Below are positions 45,098 to 54,090 of a stretch of DNA of 64,000 nucleotides, one piece after another; position 1 is the stretch's first letter, and every line of letters begins with the position of its first letter. This DNA is from Bacteroidetes bacterium ADurb.Bin145 (GTDB lineage: Bacteria > Bacteroidota > Bacteroidia > Bacteroidales > VadinHA17), in contig MWDJ01000004.1 of the NCBI GenBank assembly GCA_002070505.1, positions 1 to 64,000 of the forward strand, in the 5' to 3' direction. Position numbers and translations under genes: made by a program. The notes beneath the pieces are model-generated. The model did not search any database. It saw only the letters and a program-made list of their open reading frames with translations, and was not told the origin of the DNA.

Positions 45098-47257
45098 CTA
45101 CTCACTGAAAAAATTTGTCAGCCAGAATTTATACTCTTCGATTGTGCTGTGAAGTCTTTTAGCTCCCCGCCATCCATGCCTGCCTCCGGGGTAGATCATG
45201 AACTGAAATGTTTTGCCCTCTTCCTGCAATTTAGAGATCAGCCATAAACTGTTCTGCAAGTGCACATTGTCATCTATATCACCATGATTAAGGTATAATT
45301 TACCCTTAAGGTTACCTGCAAAAGTAATTGCTGAACCATTATCATAACCAGCTTTATTCTCCCGGGGAGTATCCATATATCTTTCGGTATACACACTGTC
45401 GTAAAGCCTGAAATCGGTTACTGATGAGCCAGCAAAACCGTGAGTCCAGTACCCGGCTCCTTTAGTAAGAGCCAGGCAGGTCATATAACCTCCATAAGAG
45501 CTTCCGGTTATGCCTATCCTGTTACTGTCGATGAATGACTTTTTCCTAAGCCATTCAACAACATCCCCGTAATCCAGTATCTCCCACTTGCCAAGCGACC
45601 TGTACATGTAATCCAGCCCTCTCCTTCCGAAATGTCCGGAACCTCTGTGATCAGCCTGAATTATAACTATCCCTTCCGACGAATACCATGAGGGAGAGTC
45701 GCCCTGCCACTTGTTTTCAACATTCTTTCTGTCTGGACCGCCATAGATATCGAAAATAACCGGGTACTTATGCGAGTGATCAAAATTCACAGGATAGGTT
45801 ATCATTACAGGCATACTGAAAAGACCGTCTGAAGTCATAACCTTAAAAAGTTCCGACTTCGGCAATGCTTTACCAGTACCTTCTTTCTCAAAGCTGTAAA
45901 TCACCCTGGCAGCTTTTCCTTTCCTGTCGCAGGCAATAATTGAGCCGGGACTTGTAACATTACTCCAGGTGTCCAGAAAATATAGTCCTGAAGGTGAAAT
46001 ACTTACATCGTGGGTCCCGGGGTCTTTTGTTATCTGGAACATATCCCCTCCGTCAAGCTGTACACGATATAGATGCTGGTCAGTCGATTCAGGACCCGTC
46101 GCATAGAAAAAAACGGTCCCGGAGTTTTCATCAACTCTTTTTATCGATGTTATCCTGAAATCAACATTTGTGATCCTCGAAATAAGATTACCATCCCAGC
46201 CGTAATAATAAAGGTTCTCCCATCCCGAAACAGAATTTCTTACGATAAATCCCGTGTTGTTCTTCATTACATAAATATCCTCGTGGAATTCAACCCATGT
46301 GTGGTAAGTCTCCCGGTAGATCTGGTCAAAATCTCCTGTCACCGGATCAGCCAATACTATCCTCAGGTCAGTCTGATCGCGGTCCAGTACCTGTATTGCA
46401 AGCTTTCTGCTGTCTGGTGTCCAGAATGGCCAGGCAATATATTGATCAATTGAATAATCTGTTTTGATCCATGTGGTTTTAGCGTCACTTACATCAGCTA
46501 CTCCCATTTTAACTTTTGGATTAGGATCCCCTGCTTTCGGGTAAGGCACCTGTTCAAGCTGTCCGTGAATATCGTCGGACAGATCAAGGCGGTTAAGAGT
46601 AAAAACAGGAACATCACTCTCATCGGTTCTCAGATATGCTATTTTTCTGCTGTCGGGCGACCACCAGAAAGCACAATATTTACTTGGCCGGCCAAGTATC
46701 TCCTCCATATAGACCCAGGAAGCGTAGCCATTGTATATCCTGTCAGAGGCATCTGTTGTCAGCCTTGTCTCCTTAAGGGCAGCCAAATCGTAAACATATA
46801 GATCTTTGTCCCTTGTATAAGCAATTTTACTGCAATCAGGAGAGTATCGTACGTTGACTGCGTTGCCATTGTCACTAAGTTTCCTGAGAGTTTTATCGCC
46901 TTTCAGAAAATAGAAAAGCCCGTCTTTTCGTATAAGAACTACGCTTTTATTATCCGGACTGACAGCATCTTCAGGTTCCAGAGTAACTCCTTCAGGAAGA
47001 GATTCTGTTAACAACTCCACATCCGTTTTGACTTGAGGAATGATGGTTTCCCTGCCTGAACGCAAATTCACTTTCCATGTTACTGGCTTGGCCTCATCAT
47101 CCAGTTTAGTTATAAGGCAATTCATATCATCCACCCATCCTGCAACCTGTACTTTCTTCGTACCCATTGCCGGCATTTGTGCCATAAGCAAGTTTTGTGA
47201 AAATGTATAGCAGAATAGTAGAAGTAAAACTGAAACGGACAATGGTGATTTTCTCAT
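45098..47257 (-). CDS. S9 peptidase, dipeptidyl peptidase IV-like
   Basis: 719 residues with a signal peptide (ending near LLMAQ). The N-terminal beta-propeller (about 40-460, with WSPDSRKIAYLRTDESDVP and FWTPDSRKLAIQVLDRDQ) is typical of DPP-IV/S9B. The alpha/beta-hydrolase domain has the nucleophile Ser in GITGSSYGGYM, with Asp in NHGDIDDNVH and His in GGRHGW. The Glu of the propeller (EEILGRPSKYCAFWWSPDS region) fits N-terminus binding. It likely releases dipeptides in the periplasm. Divergent from the M28 gene. Confidence 0.92.
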   Translation of the reverse strand: MRKSPLSVSVLLLLFCYTFSQNLLMAQMPAMGTKKVQVAGWVDDMNCLITKLDDEAKPVTWKVNLRSGRETIIPQVKTDVELLTESLPEGVTLEPEDAVSPDNKSVVLIRKDGLFYFLKGDKTLRKLSDNGNAVNVRYSPDCSKIAYTRDKDLYVYDLAALKETRLTTDASDRIYNGYASWVYMEEILGRPSKYCAFWWSPDSRKIAYLRTDESDVPVFTLNRLDLSDDIHGQLEQVPYPKAGDPNPKVKMGVADVSDAKTTWIKTDYSIDQYIAWPFWTPDSRKLAIQVLDRDQTDLRIVLADPVTGDFDQIYRETYHTWVEFHEDIYVMKNNTGFIVRNSVSGWENLYYYGWDGNLISRITNVDFRITSIKRVDENSGTVFFYATGPESTDQHLYRVQLDGGDMFQITKDPGTHDVSISPSGLYFLDTWSNVTSPGSIIACDRKGKAARVIYSFEKEGTGKALPKSELFKVMTSDGLFSMPVMITYPVNFDHSHKYPVIFDIYGGPDRKNVENKWQGDSPSWYSSEGIVIIQADHRGSGHFGRRGLDYMYRSLGKWEILDYGDVVEWLRKKSFIDSNRIGITGSSYGGYMTCLALTKGAGYWTHGFAGSSVTDFRLYDSVYTERYMDTPRENKAGYDNGSAITFAGNLKGKLYLNHGDIDDNVHLQNSLWLISKLQEEGKTFQFMIYPGGRHGWRGAKRLHSTIEEYKFWLTNFFSE

Positions 47258-47352
47258 AAAAATGCTTTAGAAATTTAACTCAGCCCGTAAAAATAGGCAT
47301 TTTTAACAAAATGCTTTTTGTATATTGGAGCATAAAATTAATGCTGTTCAGG

Positions 47353-48981
47353 ATGAAGAAAATCATATCTATTTTATGTCTGACTGTCTGTTTTACAGCA
47401 TGTAAGACCAGCAAGACAGATATTAATAAAGCTATTGAGAATATAAGCACCAGCTACCTTGCCGGCCAGGTATCCGAGATAGGGTCAGACAAGTTCATGG
47501 GAAGGCAGCCTTTTACTGAGGGAGAGACAATAACCATAAATTACCTTGAAGACCAGTTAAAATCACTTGGATTTGAGCCTGCTTTCGGCGAAAGTTATTT
47601 CCAGGGTGTACCTATGGTTGAAATTTTATCATCAATAAATGAGGTCACTGTAAAAAAATCCAGTAAAATATTTAAACTGAATGCTCCGGATGATGCTGCA
47701 ATAATATCGCCTCGGTTAAAGAAGGAGAACAGAATTGAGGATTCTGAGATGATCTTTGCAGGTTTCGGGATCGTTGCTCCTGAATATGGCTGGAATGATT
47801 ATGAAGGTCTTGATATTAAAGGAAAAACAGTCGTGGTATTTGTCAATGATCCGGGATTATATACAGGAAATACTGATCTTTTCAAGGGCAGGGAGATGAC
47901 ATATTACGGAAGATGGACCTACAAATACGAGGAAGCTGCCCGACAGGGAGCACAGGGGGTTATTATCATTCATGAAACCGAAGGAGCCGGTTATCCTTAT
48001 ACTATCCCGCGAAAGAGTTCGATAACATCAAGGTTCTACCTTGAGAGTGCTGACTCTAATGCATCAATGTGCCAGTTTACAGGCTGGTTTTCGGCAGATG
48101 CTGCAGCAAAGCTTTTCAACGAATCAGGGTATGATGTTCAGAAGCTCAGGATGGAAGCCTGTAAGAAAGAGTTTTCAGGATTTCCTCTCGATATGAAGAT
48201 CTCATTGAATATCAGGAATAGTATCAGGTTTAACAAATCAAATAATGTTGCAGGAATTCTCCGTGGTTCAGCAAAAGCTGATGAAGCTGTTGTTTACACG
48301 GCACACTGGGATCATTTTGGTATAGGAGAAAAAGAACAAGGCGATTCAATCTATAACGGTGCAGTGGACAACGGAACTTCGATGGCCTGGGAGCTGGCTA
48401 TTGGAAAAGCCTTTGCTTCACTGAAGAAGAGACCGGAAAGAAGCATAATTCTGCTTTTCCCGACTGCCGAGGAACAGGGGCTTCTTGGTTCGGCTTATTA
48501 TACCAGCCACCCGATCGTTCCGCTTAAGAATACTGTGACTTGTATAAATAACGACGGACTGCTTCCCATAGGCAGGATGAAAGATGTTACAATAACAGGT
48601 TATGGACAGTCGGATCTGGACAGTATTGTCAGGATTGCTGCAGAAGGTCAGGGAAGATATGTAGCGGGTGACCCTGATTCACATACGGGAATGTACTTCC
48701 GGTCTGATCAGTTCTCATTTGTTCAGAAAGGAATACCCTCCTTATATTGCAAGGGGAGCAATGACAGCCGCGAATACGGCAAGGAATGGGCAGCGCTGCA
48801 GATAAAAGATTATATAGAGAATAAGTATCACCGGCCGGCAGATAATTATGATCCTGAATCTTTCAATTTCGAAGGTATCGTGGAAGATGCCGCCCTGGCT
48901 TTCAGGGTTGGATATGAAATAGCAAATTCGGATTTTTTTCCAAAATGGAGAAAAGGATCGGAATTCAGGATGGGGAAATGA
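47353..48981 (+). CDS. M28-family zinc peptidase lipoprotein
   Basis: 542 residues from the ATG at 47353, which gives a clean lipoprotein signal (MKKIISILCLTVCFTACKTS). The frame to 47311 overlaps promoter-like sequence and is less likely. A PA-domain-like insert (EYGWNDYEGLDIKGKTVVVF) precedes the catalytic M28 core with HWDHFGIG, GAVDNGTS, TAEEQGLLGS and the late DSHTGMYFRSDQF, the two-zinc ligand set. It is probably an aminopeptidase at the envelope. Forms a divergent pair with the DPP-IV-like gene, both apparently for peptide use. Confidence 0.9.
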   Translation: MKKIISILCLTVCFTACKTSKTDINKAIENISTSYLAGQVSEIGSDKFMGRQPFTEGETITINYLEDQLKSLGFEPAFGESYFQGVPMVEILSSINEVTVKKSSKIFKLNAPDDAAIISPRLKKENRIEDSEMIFAGFGIVAPEYGWNDYEGLDIKGKTVVVFVNDPGLYTGNTDLFKGREMTYYGRWTYKYEEAARQGAQGVIIIHETEGAGYPYTIPRKSSITSRFYLESADSNASMCQFTGWFSADAAAKLFNESGYDVQKLRMEACKKEFSGFPLDMKISLNIRNSIRFNKSNNVAGILRGSAKADEAVVYTAHWDHFGIGEKEQGDSIYNGAVDNGTSMAWELAIGKAFASLKKRPERSIILLFPTAEEQGLLGSAYYTSHPIVPLKNTVTCINNDGLLPIGRMKDVTITGYGQSDLDSIVRIAAEGQGRYVAGDPDSHTGMYFRSDQFSFVQKGIPSLYCKGSNDSREYGKEWAALQIKDYIENKYHRPADNYDPESFNFEGIVEDAALAFRVGYEIANSDFFPKWRKGSEFRMGK

Positions 48982-49007
48982 AGTAGTGAGAGGTGAAATT
49001 TCATTTA

Positions 49008-49087
49008 TTTCTGCGAAAATTTGCGGGATCTGCGGGAAATAAAAACACATTTTCCCGCAGATTACGCAGATCGGCGCAGATCAAAGC
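49008..49087. repeat. Dispersed palindromic repeat, complete copy
   Basis: Near-complete copy of the module at 4873-4942. ATCTGCGGGAAA (49028-49039) and TTTCCCGCAGAT (49051-49062) form a 12-bp perfect stem with an 11-base loop. ATTACGCAGATCGG and GCAGATCAAAGC follow. A GTGAGAGGTGA stretch precedes it. It could also end transcription of the M28 gene. Confidence 0.88.
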
Positions 49088-49115
49088 GGTGAGTGGTGAG
49101 AGGTGAGTAGTGAGA
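49088..49115. repeat. Period-7 tandem repeat (GGTGAGN x4)
   Basis: Units GGTGAGT, GGTGAGA, GGTGAGT, AGTGAGA, directly after the palindromic repeat, the same order as at the 4873-4980 locus. Confidence 0.9.
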
Positions 49116-49208
49116 TATTTAAATGTTAATCGCATTTTATGTTCATTGAATAACAAAAACCTGATAAATATCATAAAATCAGCCCTTAATTAGAATCGTT
49201 ATAAAATA

Positions 49209-49226
49209 CTGTTAATTTATTAACAT
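49209..49226. promoter_or_regulatory. Rex-like operator 1 (hydrogenase operon)
   Basis: CTGTTAATTTATTAACAT has a perfect TGTTAA-N4-TTAACA core, the inner part of the Rex consensus TTGTTAA-N4-TTAACAA. Only the outermost bases differ. It lies 27-44 bases upstream of the -7 box. Confidence 0.6.
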
Positions 49227-49243
49227 TGTTATTTTAATAACAG
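49226..49243. promoter_or_regulatory. Rex-like operator 2 (hydrogenase operon)
   Basis: TTGTTATTTTAATAACAG is a second palindrome adjoining operator 1, with centres 17 bases apart. It matches the Rex consensus at 11 of 14 fixed positions. It ends 10 bases before the -7 box, so binding would block RNA polymerase. Confidence 0.5.
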
Positions 49244-49252
49244 ATAATTTAT

Positions 49253-49260
49253 TATTTTTG
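49253..49260 (+). promoter_or_regulatory. -7 promoter box of the hydrogenase operon
   Basis: TATTTTTG fits TAnnTTTG, 62 bases upstream of the first gene's ATG at 49322. The Rex-like sites lie directly upstream. Confidence 0.55.
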
Positions 49261-49321
49261 TATCGGAATTTTAACATTAGAATTGTATATAATCAATTAT
49301 ATTCTTGTAAATCAAGTATAT

Positions 49322-49693
49322 ATGAAGAAAGTAAAATCACCAGCAGATCTTAGAAAGATCAAAGATGAAGTCCGCGAAAGAATGTATTCGAAAGAAAAAA
49401 TTCGTGTCAGGGTACATATGGGGACAAGCGGACTGGCATCCGGGGCCAGGGAGATCTATGATTTTCTCCGTCTGGAACTCGAAAAGAGGAACATTCATGC
49501 ATCTGTTATAAGTACAGGTGACATGGGTTACAGTCATGCCGAACCAACACTGGAAGTCACACTTCCGGGAAAGGATCCGGTCGTTTTCGGTAATGTCGAT
49601 AAACTCAAAGCTGACGATATAATCGAAAACTACATTAAGAACGGTGAATATGTCGACGGGATACTTCCTGCCAATTACCGTAAAATTGAATAA
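49322..49693 (+). CDS. Cysteine-free thioredoxin-like ferredoxin homologue in hyd operon
   Basis: About 123 residues from the ATG at 49322 (TTG 13 codons earlier rejected). The sequence resembles the [2Fe-2S] thioredoxin-like ferredoxins of hydrogenase operons (MGTSGLASGAREIYDFLRL, STGDMGYSHAEPTLEV), where homologues have MGTCGIAAGA and TGCxGLC. Here the cysteine positions hold S36, D67 and S71, and the protein has no Cys at all. It cannot bind such a cluster and probably acts as a structural subunit or assembly factor. It is first in the operon, 21 bases before hydB. Confidence 0.6.
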   Translation: MKKVKSPADLRKIKDEVRERMYSKEKIRVRVHMGTSGLASGAREIYDFLRLELEKRNIHASVISTGDMGYSHAEPTLEVTLPGKDPVVFGNVDKLKADDIIENYIKNGEYVDGILPANYRKIE

Positions 49694-49714
49694 ATAACAC
49701 TTTTGAGAAAAACC

Positions 49715-51505
49715 ATGGCAAGAGAAAAAATGCAGATATTGATCTGCGGAGGAACATCCTGCTCAGACAAACAGAGTGAAGCGCTTGCAGACAATCTTAA
49801 ACTTGAGCTTGAAGCCAATGCTCTCGAGAACGATATTAAAGTGGTTCGTAGCGGTTGCTTTGGACTATGTAATCTCGGACCTGTTGTAAAAATAGTCCCG
49901 GGTGACGTGATGTACGTAAAAGTCACTCCTGATGATGCAAGAGAGATTGTGAGTGAGCATATTATGAAGGGGAACAAGGTCGAAAGGCTCTTATACAAAG
50001 ATCCTTCCGGGAAAACAAAATCAGCTGAAAAAGAACTCTCAGTTTATAAGAAACAGCTCAGGATAGTCCTCCGAAACTGCGGTATCATTGATCCGGAAAA
50101 CATTGAAGAAGCTATTGCCCATGATGCCTATGAGGCATTGGGTAAGGTGCTGACTGAAATGAAACCACTCGAAGTTATAAAAATTATCAAGGATTCCGGA
50201 CTTCGCGGGAGGGGCGGTGGCGGATTTCCCACAGGGCTCAAATGGGAAATAGCATACAAAAACAAGTCAGATGAAAAGTTTGTCGTATGCAATGCCGATG
50301 AAGGTGACCCGGGTGCATTCATGGACAGGTCCGTCCTTGAAGGTGATCCTCATGCTATCCTCGAAGCAATGGCGATCTGCGGATACAGTATTGAAGCTCA
50401 CAAAGGGCTTATATATATACGTGCTGAATACCCCCTTGCTGTTGCCCGTCTGAAAACAGCAATCAGTCAGGCCAGGGAGTATGGTCTTCTCGGAAAAGAT
50501 ATAATGGGAACTGGATTTGATTTCGACATCGATATCAGGTACGGTGCCGGAGCTTTCGTATGCGGAGAAGAAACAGCTCTGATACACTCAATGGAGGGTA
50601 TGCGAGGTGAGCCTACTGTTAAGCCTCCCTTCCCTGCCGAATCAGGTTTTATGGGGAAACCTACAAATGTCAATAACGTTGAGACTTTCGCCTGCATATC
50701 CCCTATCATCCTTAAAGGTGCATCGTGGTTTTCAGCTACGGGAACAGAAAAATCCAAAGGAACCAAAGTTTTTGCTCTTGCAGGCAAGATAAATAATGTT
50801 GGCCTTATCGAGGTCCCTATGGGAACCACTCTCAGGGAAGTGATTTTTGAGATTGGCGGAGGGATCAGAAAAGGAAAGAAATTCAAAGCTGCTCAGACAG
50901 GTGGTCCGTCGGGTGGCTGCCTCACAGAAAAGCATCTTGACACTCCGATTGATTTCGATAATCTCACTGCAGCAGGTTCCATGATGGGATCGGGAGGACT
51001 TATAGTGATGGACGAAGATGACTGCATGGTGTCAGTGGCTAAATTCTTCCTGGAATTCACTGTTGAAGAATCGTGCGGGAAATGTTCTCCATGCCGTATC
51101 GGGAATAAACGACTCCATGAACTTCTCGAACATATAACAAAGGGCAAGGGTACGCTGGCTGATCTCGACAGGCTTAAAAATATGTCTTATGTCATCAAAG
51201 ATACATCTCTGTGCGGTCTTGGCCAGAGCTCGCCAAATCCTGTACTCTCGACACTCGAAAATTTCAGGGACGAGTATGAAGCTCACGTGACTGTAAAAAA
51301 ATGTCCGGCCGGAAAATGCAAGGATCTGATGGAGTACTTCATAATTGCAGCAAATTGTGTCGGATGTACCGCCTGTGCAAGAGTGTGCCCGGTTGGTGCC
51401 ATAACAGGAGAACGTAAAGAACCGCATTTCATCAACCCTTCAATCTGTATTAAATGCGGAGCATGCATGGAGAAATGCAAATTTGATGCAATCATCATTC
51501 AGTAA
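49715..51505 (+). CDS. hydB: NADH-dependent [FeFe]-hydrogenase subunit HydB (NuoF-like)
   Basis: 596 residues from the ATG at 49715. An N-terminal [2Fe-2S] thioredoxin-like domain (ICGGTSC ... SGCFGLCNLGP) precedes the NuoF core with GRGGGGFPTGLKW (NADH, near 165) and NADEGDPGAFMDR (FMN). ESCGKCSPCRIG binds a 4Fe-4S cluster (near 452). A C-terminal double [4Fe-4S] ferredoxin (CVGCTACARVCP, CIKCGACMEKC) ends it. It is the NADH/flavin subunit of the trimeric hydrogenase that links NADH and ferredoxin to H2 formation. Confidence 0.95.
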   Translation: MAREKMQILICGGTSCSDKQSEALADNLKLELEANALENDIKVVRSGCFGLCNLGPVVKIVPGDVMYVKVTPDDAREIVSEHIMKGNKVERLLYKDPSGKTKSAEKELSVYKKQLRIVLRNCGIIDPENIEEAIAHDAYEALGKVLTEMKPLEVIKIIKDSGLRGRGGGGFPTGLKWEIAYKNKSDEKFVVCNADEGDPGAFMDRSVLEGDPHAILEAMAICGYSIEAHKGLIYIRAEYPLAVARLKTAISQAREYGLLGKDIMGTGFDFDIDIRYGAGAFVCGEETALIHSMEGMRGEPTVKPPFPAESGFMGKPTNVNNVETFACISPIILKGASWFSATGTEKSKGTKVFALAGKINNVGLIEVPMGTTLREVIFEIGGGIRKGKKFKAAQTGGPSGGCLTEKHLDTPIDFDNLTAAGSMMGSGGLIVMDEDDCMVSVAKFFLEFTVEESCGKCSPCRIGNKRLHELLEHITKGKGTLADLDRLKNMSYVIKDTSLCGLGQSSPNPVLSTLENFRDEYEAHVTVKKCPAGKCKDLMEYFIIAANCVGCTACARVCPVGAITGERKEPHFINPSICIKCGACMEKCKFDAIIIQ

Positions 51506-51523
51506 TTTTAAGAAGTGTCGGAA

Positions 51524-53302
51524 ATGGAAACTATCAAAGTTACAATAGATAATAAAACAGTTGAAGTACCAAAAGGTACCACGATAAATAAAGCTGCCAG
51601 AAAACTGGGTATCGATATACCCGTACTCTGCTGGATGGAGCTTCATGATCTCAATATTGAGAATAAGCCTGCCGGTTGCAGGATATGCGTTGTAGAGGTC
51701 CAGGGCAGACGCAATCTGGCACCCTCCTGCGTTACCAAATGCGAGGAAGGAATGGTAGTAAAGACTCACACTACAAGGGTTCTAAATGCCCGCCGGACAG
51801 TCATGGAGTTCATACTTTCAGATCATCCGAAGGATTGTCTTATATGTGCGAAATCGGGTAACTGCGAACTGCAGGCCATGGCACATCAGCTTGGCATTAG
51901 AGAGATACCCGGACAGGAAATCGCAGCAATGTCAACTTACAGGAAAGATACATCTCCCTCGATAATCAGGGATCTTGACAAATGCATTATGTGCCGCCGC
52001 TGTGAAATGATGTGCAATACAGTTCAGACAGTCGGAGCTCTCTCCGCTGTTAACAGGGGATTCATGGCAGCTGTGGCACCTGCGTTCGAGCAAAACCTTG
52101 AACATTCAACATGTACGTATTGCGGACAATGCGTTGCGGTATGCCCCACCGGCGCCCTTACTGAAGTGGATCATACACCCGAAGTCCTCAGGGCTCTTGC
52201 TGATCCTGCAAAAACAGTTATCGTTCAGACAGCACCTGCTGTCAGAGCAGCCCTTGGCGAACTATTCGGTATGGAACCCGGAACACTCGTTACCGGGAAA
52301 ATGGTTACAGCATTGAGAGCACTTGGCTTTGATTATGTTTTTGATACTGACTTTGCTGCCGATCTTACAATAATGGAAGAGGGTACTGAGCTGCTCGACC
52401 GCCTTACAAGACACCTTAATGGTGATAAGACAGCCAGACTGCCGATACTAACCTCCTGCTGCCCCGGCTGGGTTAACTTTTTTGAGGAGTATTTTCCGGA
52501 TCTGAAGGATGTTCCTTCGACAGCAAAATCACCCCAGCAGATGTTCGGAGCTGTGGCTAAGACATATTTTGCAGATAAGATAGGGATATCGCGTAAGGAT
52601 CTTGTTGTGGTCTCAATAATGCCCTGCCTTGCTAAGAAATATGAATGCCAGAGAGAGGAATTTTCTGTTGACAATAACCGGGATGTTGATTTCTCTATCT
52701 CAACAAGAGAGCTTGCAGCCTTTATCAAACAGGCCAATATCGACCTTAATAATCTTGAGGAAGGTCAGTTCGACTCTCCATTGGGTGAATCGACAGGTGC
52801 CGGTGTTATTTTCGGAGCTACAGGGGGAGTTATTGAAGCTGCTGTACGCACTGCTTATGAGGTTTATACAGGCAAGAAGCTCAGCAGGCTCGATTTTACC
52901 GAACTCAGGGGATTTGAAGGCGTCAGATCAGCAACAATCGATTTCGACGGATTACCTCTTAATATAGGCATAGCACACGGACTCGGAAATGCCAGGAAGC
53001 TGCTTAACGATGTACGATCCGGGAAATCGCAGTTCCATGCTATTGAAGTAATGGCTTGTCCGGGAGGCTGCATCGGAGGTGGTGGGCAACCTCTTCACCA
53101 TGGCGATTCAGAGATCCTGAAGGCAAGGGCTGCAGCGATCTATAAAGAAGATAAAAATAAACCTCTCAGGAAATCACACGAGAATCCGTTCATAATCAAA
53201 CTGTATGAGGAGTTCCTTGGAAAACCCAACTCGGAAAAGGCTCACCATCTGCTTCATACAAAGTATTTCGACAAGAAGAAGAAAATCATTGTAAAACAGT
53301 AA
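51524..53302 (+). CDS. hydA: [FeFe]-hydrogenase catalytic subunit HydA
   Basis: 592 residues from the ATG at 51524; a GTG three codons upstream is possible. A NuoG-like N-terminus has the [2Fe-2S] set (CWMELHD ... CRICVV ... CVTKC) and the His-Cys [4Fe-4S] cluster (HPKDCLICAKSGNCELQ). Two [4Fe-4S] motifs follow (CIMCRRCEMMC, CTYCGQCVAVCP). H-cluster motifs are complete: TSCCPGW with C312/C313, MPCLAKKYE with C368, and EVMACPGGCIGGGGQP with C512/C516. Intact active site, so H2 chemistry is expected. Maturases HydEFG are not in this window. Confidence 0.97.
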   Translation: METIKVTIDNKTVEVPKGTTINKAARKLGIDIPVLCWMELHDLNIENKPAGCRICVVEVQGRRNLAPSCVTKCEEGMVVKTHTTRVLNARRTVMEFILSDHPKDCLICAKSGNCELQAMAHQLGIREIPGQEIAAMSTYRKDTSPSIIRDLDKCIMCRRCEMMCNTVQTVGALSAVNRGFMAAVAPAFEQNLEHSTCTYCGQCVAVCPTGALTEVDHTPEVLRALADPAKTVIVQTAPAVRAALGELFGMEPGTLVTGKMVTALRALGFDYVFDTDFAADLTIMEEGTELLDRLTRHLNGDKTARLPILTSCCPGWVNFFEEYFPDLKDVPSTAKSPQQMFGAVAKTYFADKIGISRKDLVVVSIMPCLAKKYECQREEFSVDNNRDVDFSISTRELAAFIKQANIDLNNLEEGQFDSPLGESTGAGVIFGATGGVIEAAVRTAYEVYTGKKLSRLDFTELRGFEGVRSATIDFDGLPLNIGIAHGLGNARKLLNDVRSGKSQFHAIEVMACPGGCIGGGGQPLHHGDSEILKARAAAIYKEDKNKPLRKSHENPFIIKLYEEFLGKPNSEKAHHLLHTKYFDKKKKIIVKQ

Positions 53303-53336
53303 GTAATTATTTGATCCAACATAATATCCTAAAATC

Positions 53337-53819
53337 ATGTCAAGTATTAAAATTGAATTAAGACAGGAAGATGTAAATAAGATTAAGGAGATATGTGCAT
53401 CTTTCAATAATGATCCGCAGGAGCTTATAAATGTTCTTCACAAATGCCAGGAACATTTCGGATATCTTCCTGCTGAAATACAGGAAGTTGTATCACAGGA
53501 ACTGGTAATCCCAGTTGCTAAAATATACGGTGTCATTACTTTCTATTCATTCTTCACAATGACCCCTAAAGGAAAGCACCCGATAAGTATCTGCATGGGG
53601 ACAGCCTGCTATGTCAGAGGTGCCGAGAAGGTTCTGGACGAATTCAAAAAAGAGCTTGGGCTGCAGGTTGGACAGACAACTAAAGACGGCAAATTCTCCC
53701 TTTCAAGCCTCAGATGCGTTGGCGCCTGCGGACTGGCTCCGGTAGTGATGGTTGGTGACAAAACCTATGGACGCGTTGCTCCTGATGATGTGAGAAACAT
53801 ACTTAAAGAATACGAATAG
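53337..53819 (+). CDS. hydC: Hydrogenase subunit HydC (NuoE-like)
   Basis: 160 residues. A helical N-terminus is followed by a thioredoxin-like [2Fe-2S] domain with the four cysteines in SICMGTACYVRG and LRCVGACGLAPVV. This is the third subunit of the electron-bifurcating-type complex. Its position after hydA (order B-A-C) differs from the C-B-A order known in Thermotoga. A terminator follows at once. Confidence 0.95.
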   Translation: MSSIKIELRQEDVNKIKEICASFNNDPQELINVLHKCQEHFGYLPAEIQEVVSQELVIPVAKIYGVITFYSFFTMTPKGKHPISICMGTACYVRGAEKVLDEFKKELGLQVGQTTKDGKFSLSSLRCVGACGLAPVVMVGDKTYGRVAPDDVRNILKEYE

Positions 53820-53851
53820 AATTAATAAGGTTCAGGAAAAATATGGTTATG

Positions 53852-53880
53852 AGCCGGGGCAATCTGTCCCGGTTTTTTTA
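53852..53880 (+). terminator. Intrinsic terminator of the hydrogenase operon
   Basis: CCGGG / CCCGG stem with flanking pairs and a run of seven T, 35 bases after the hydC stop. Confidence 0.85.
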
Positions 53881-54002
53881 ATGTAATATATAACCCCTTT
53901 CGTCAAAATCACTTTTGAATGATGATCAGATAAAACCGCCTCAGAAGCGCAAAATGCCTAAGTTACCACATTTCTTCCTGTCTCATCCAAGAGCTAACTT
54001 CC

Positions 54003-54024
54003 CCTAAATTCTTTGAAATTTAGG
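54003..54024. other. Small hairpin in intergenic region
   Basis: CCTAAATT / AATTTAGG, 8-bp stem, 6-base loop. No T-run on either strand next to it. The rest of 53881-54090 shows nothing recognised. Confidence 0.35.
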
Positions 54025-54090
54025 AAAATTTGACTAACTTGTTGGCATTTGGGGAGTTATCTGTGCTAAGGATCAGCGATAAGTATTTTG

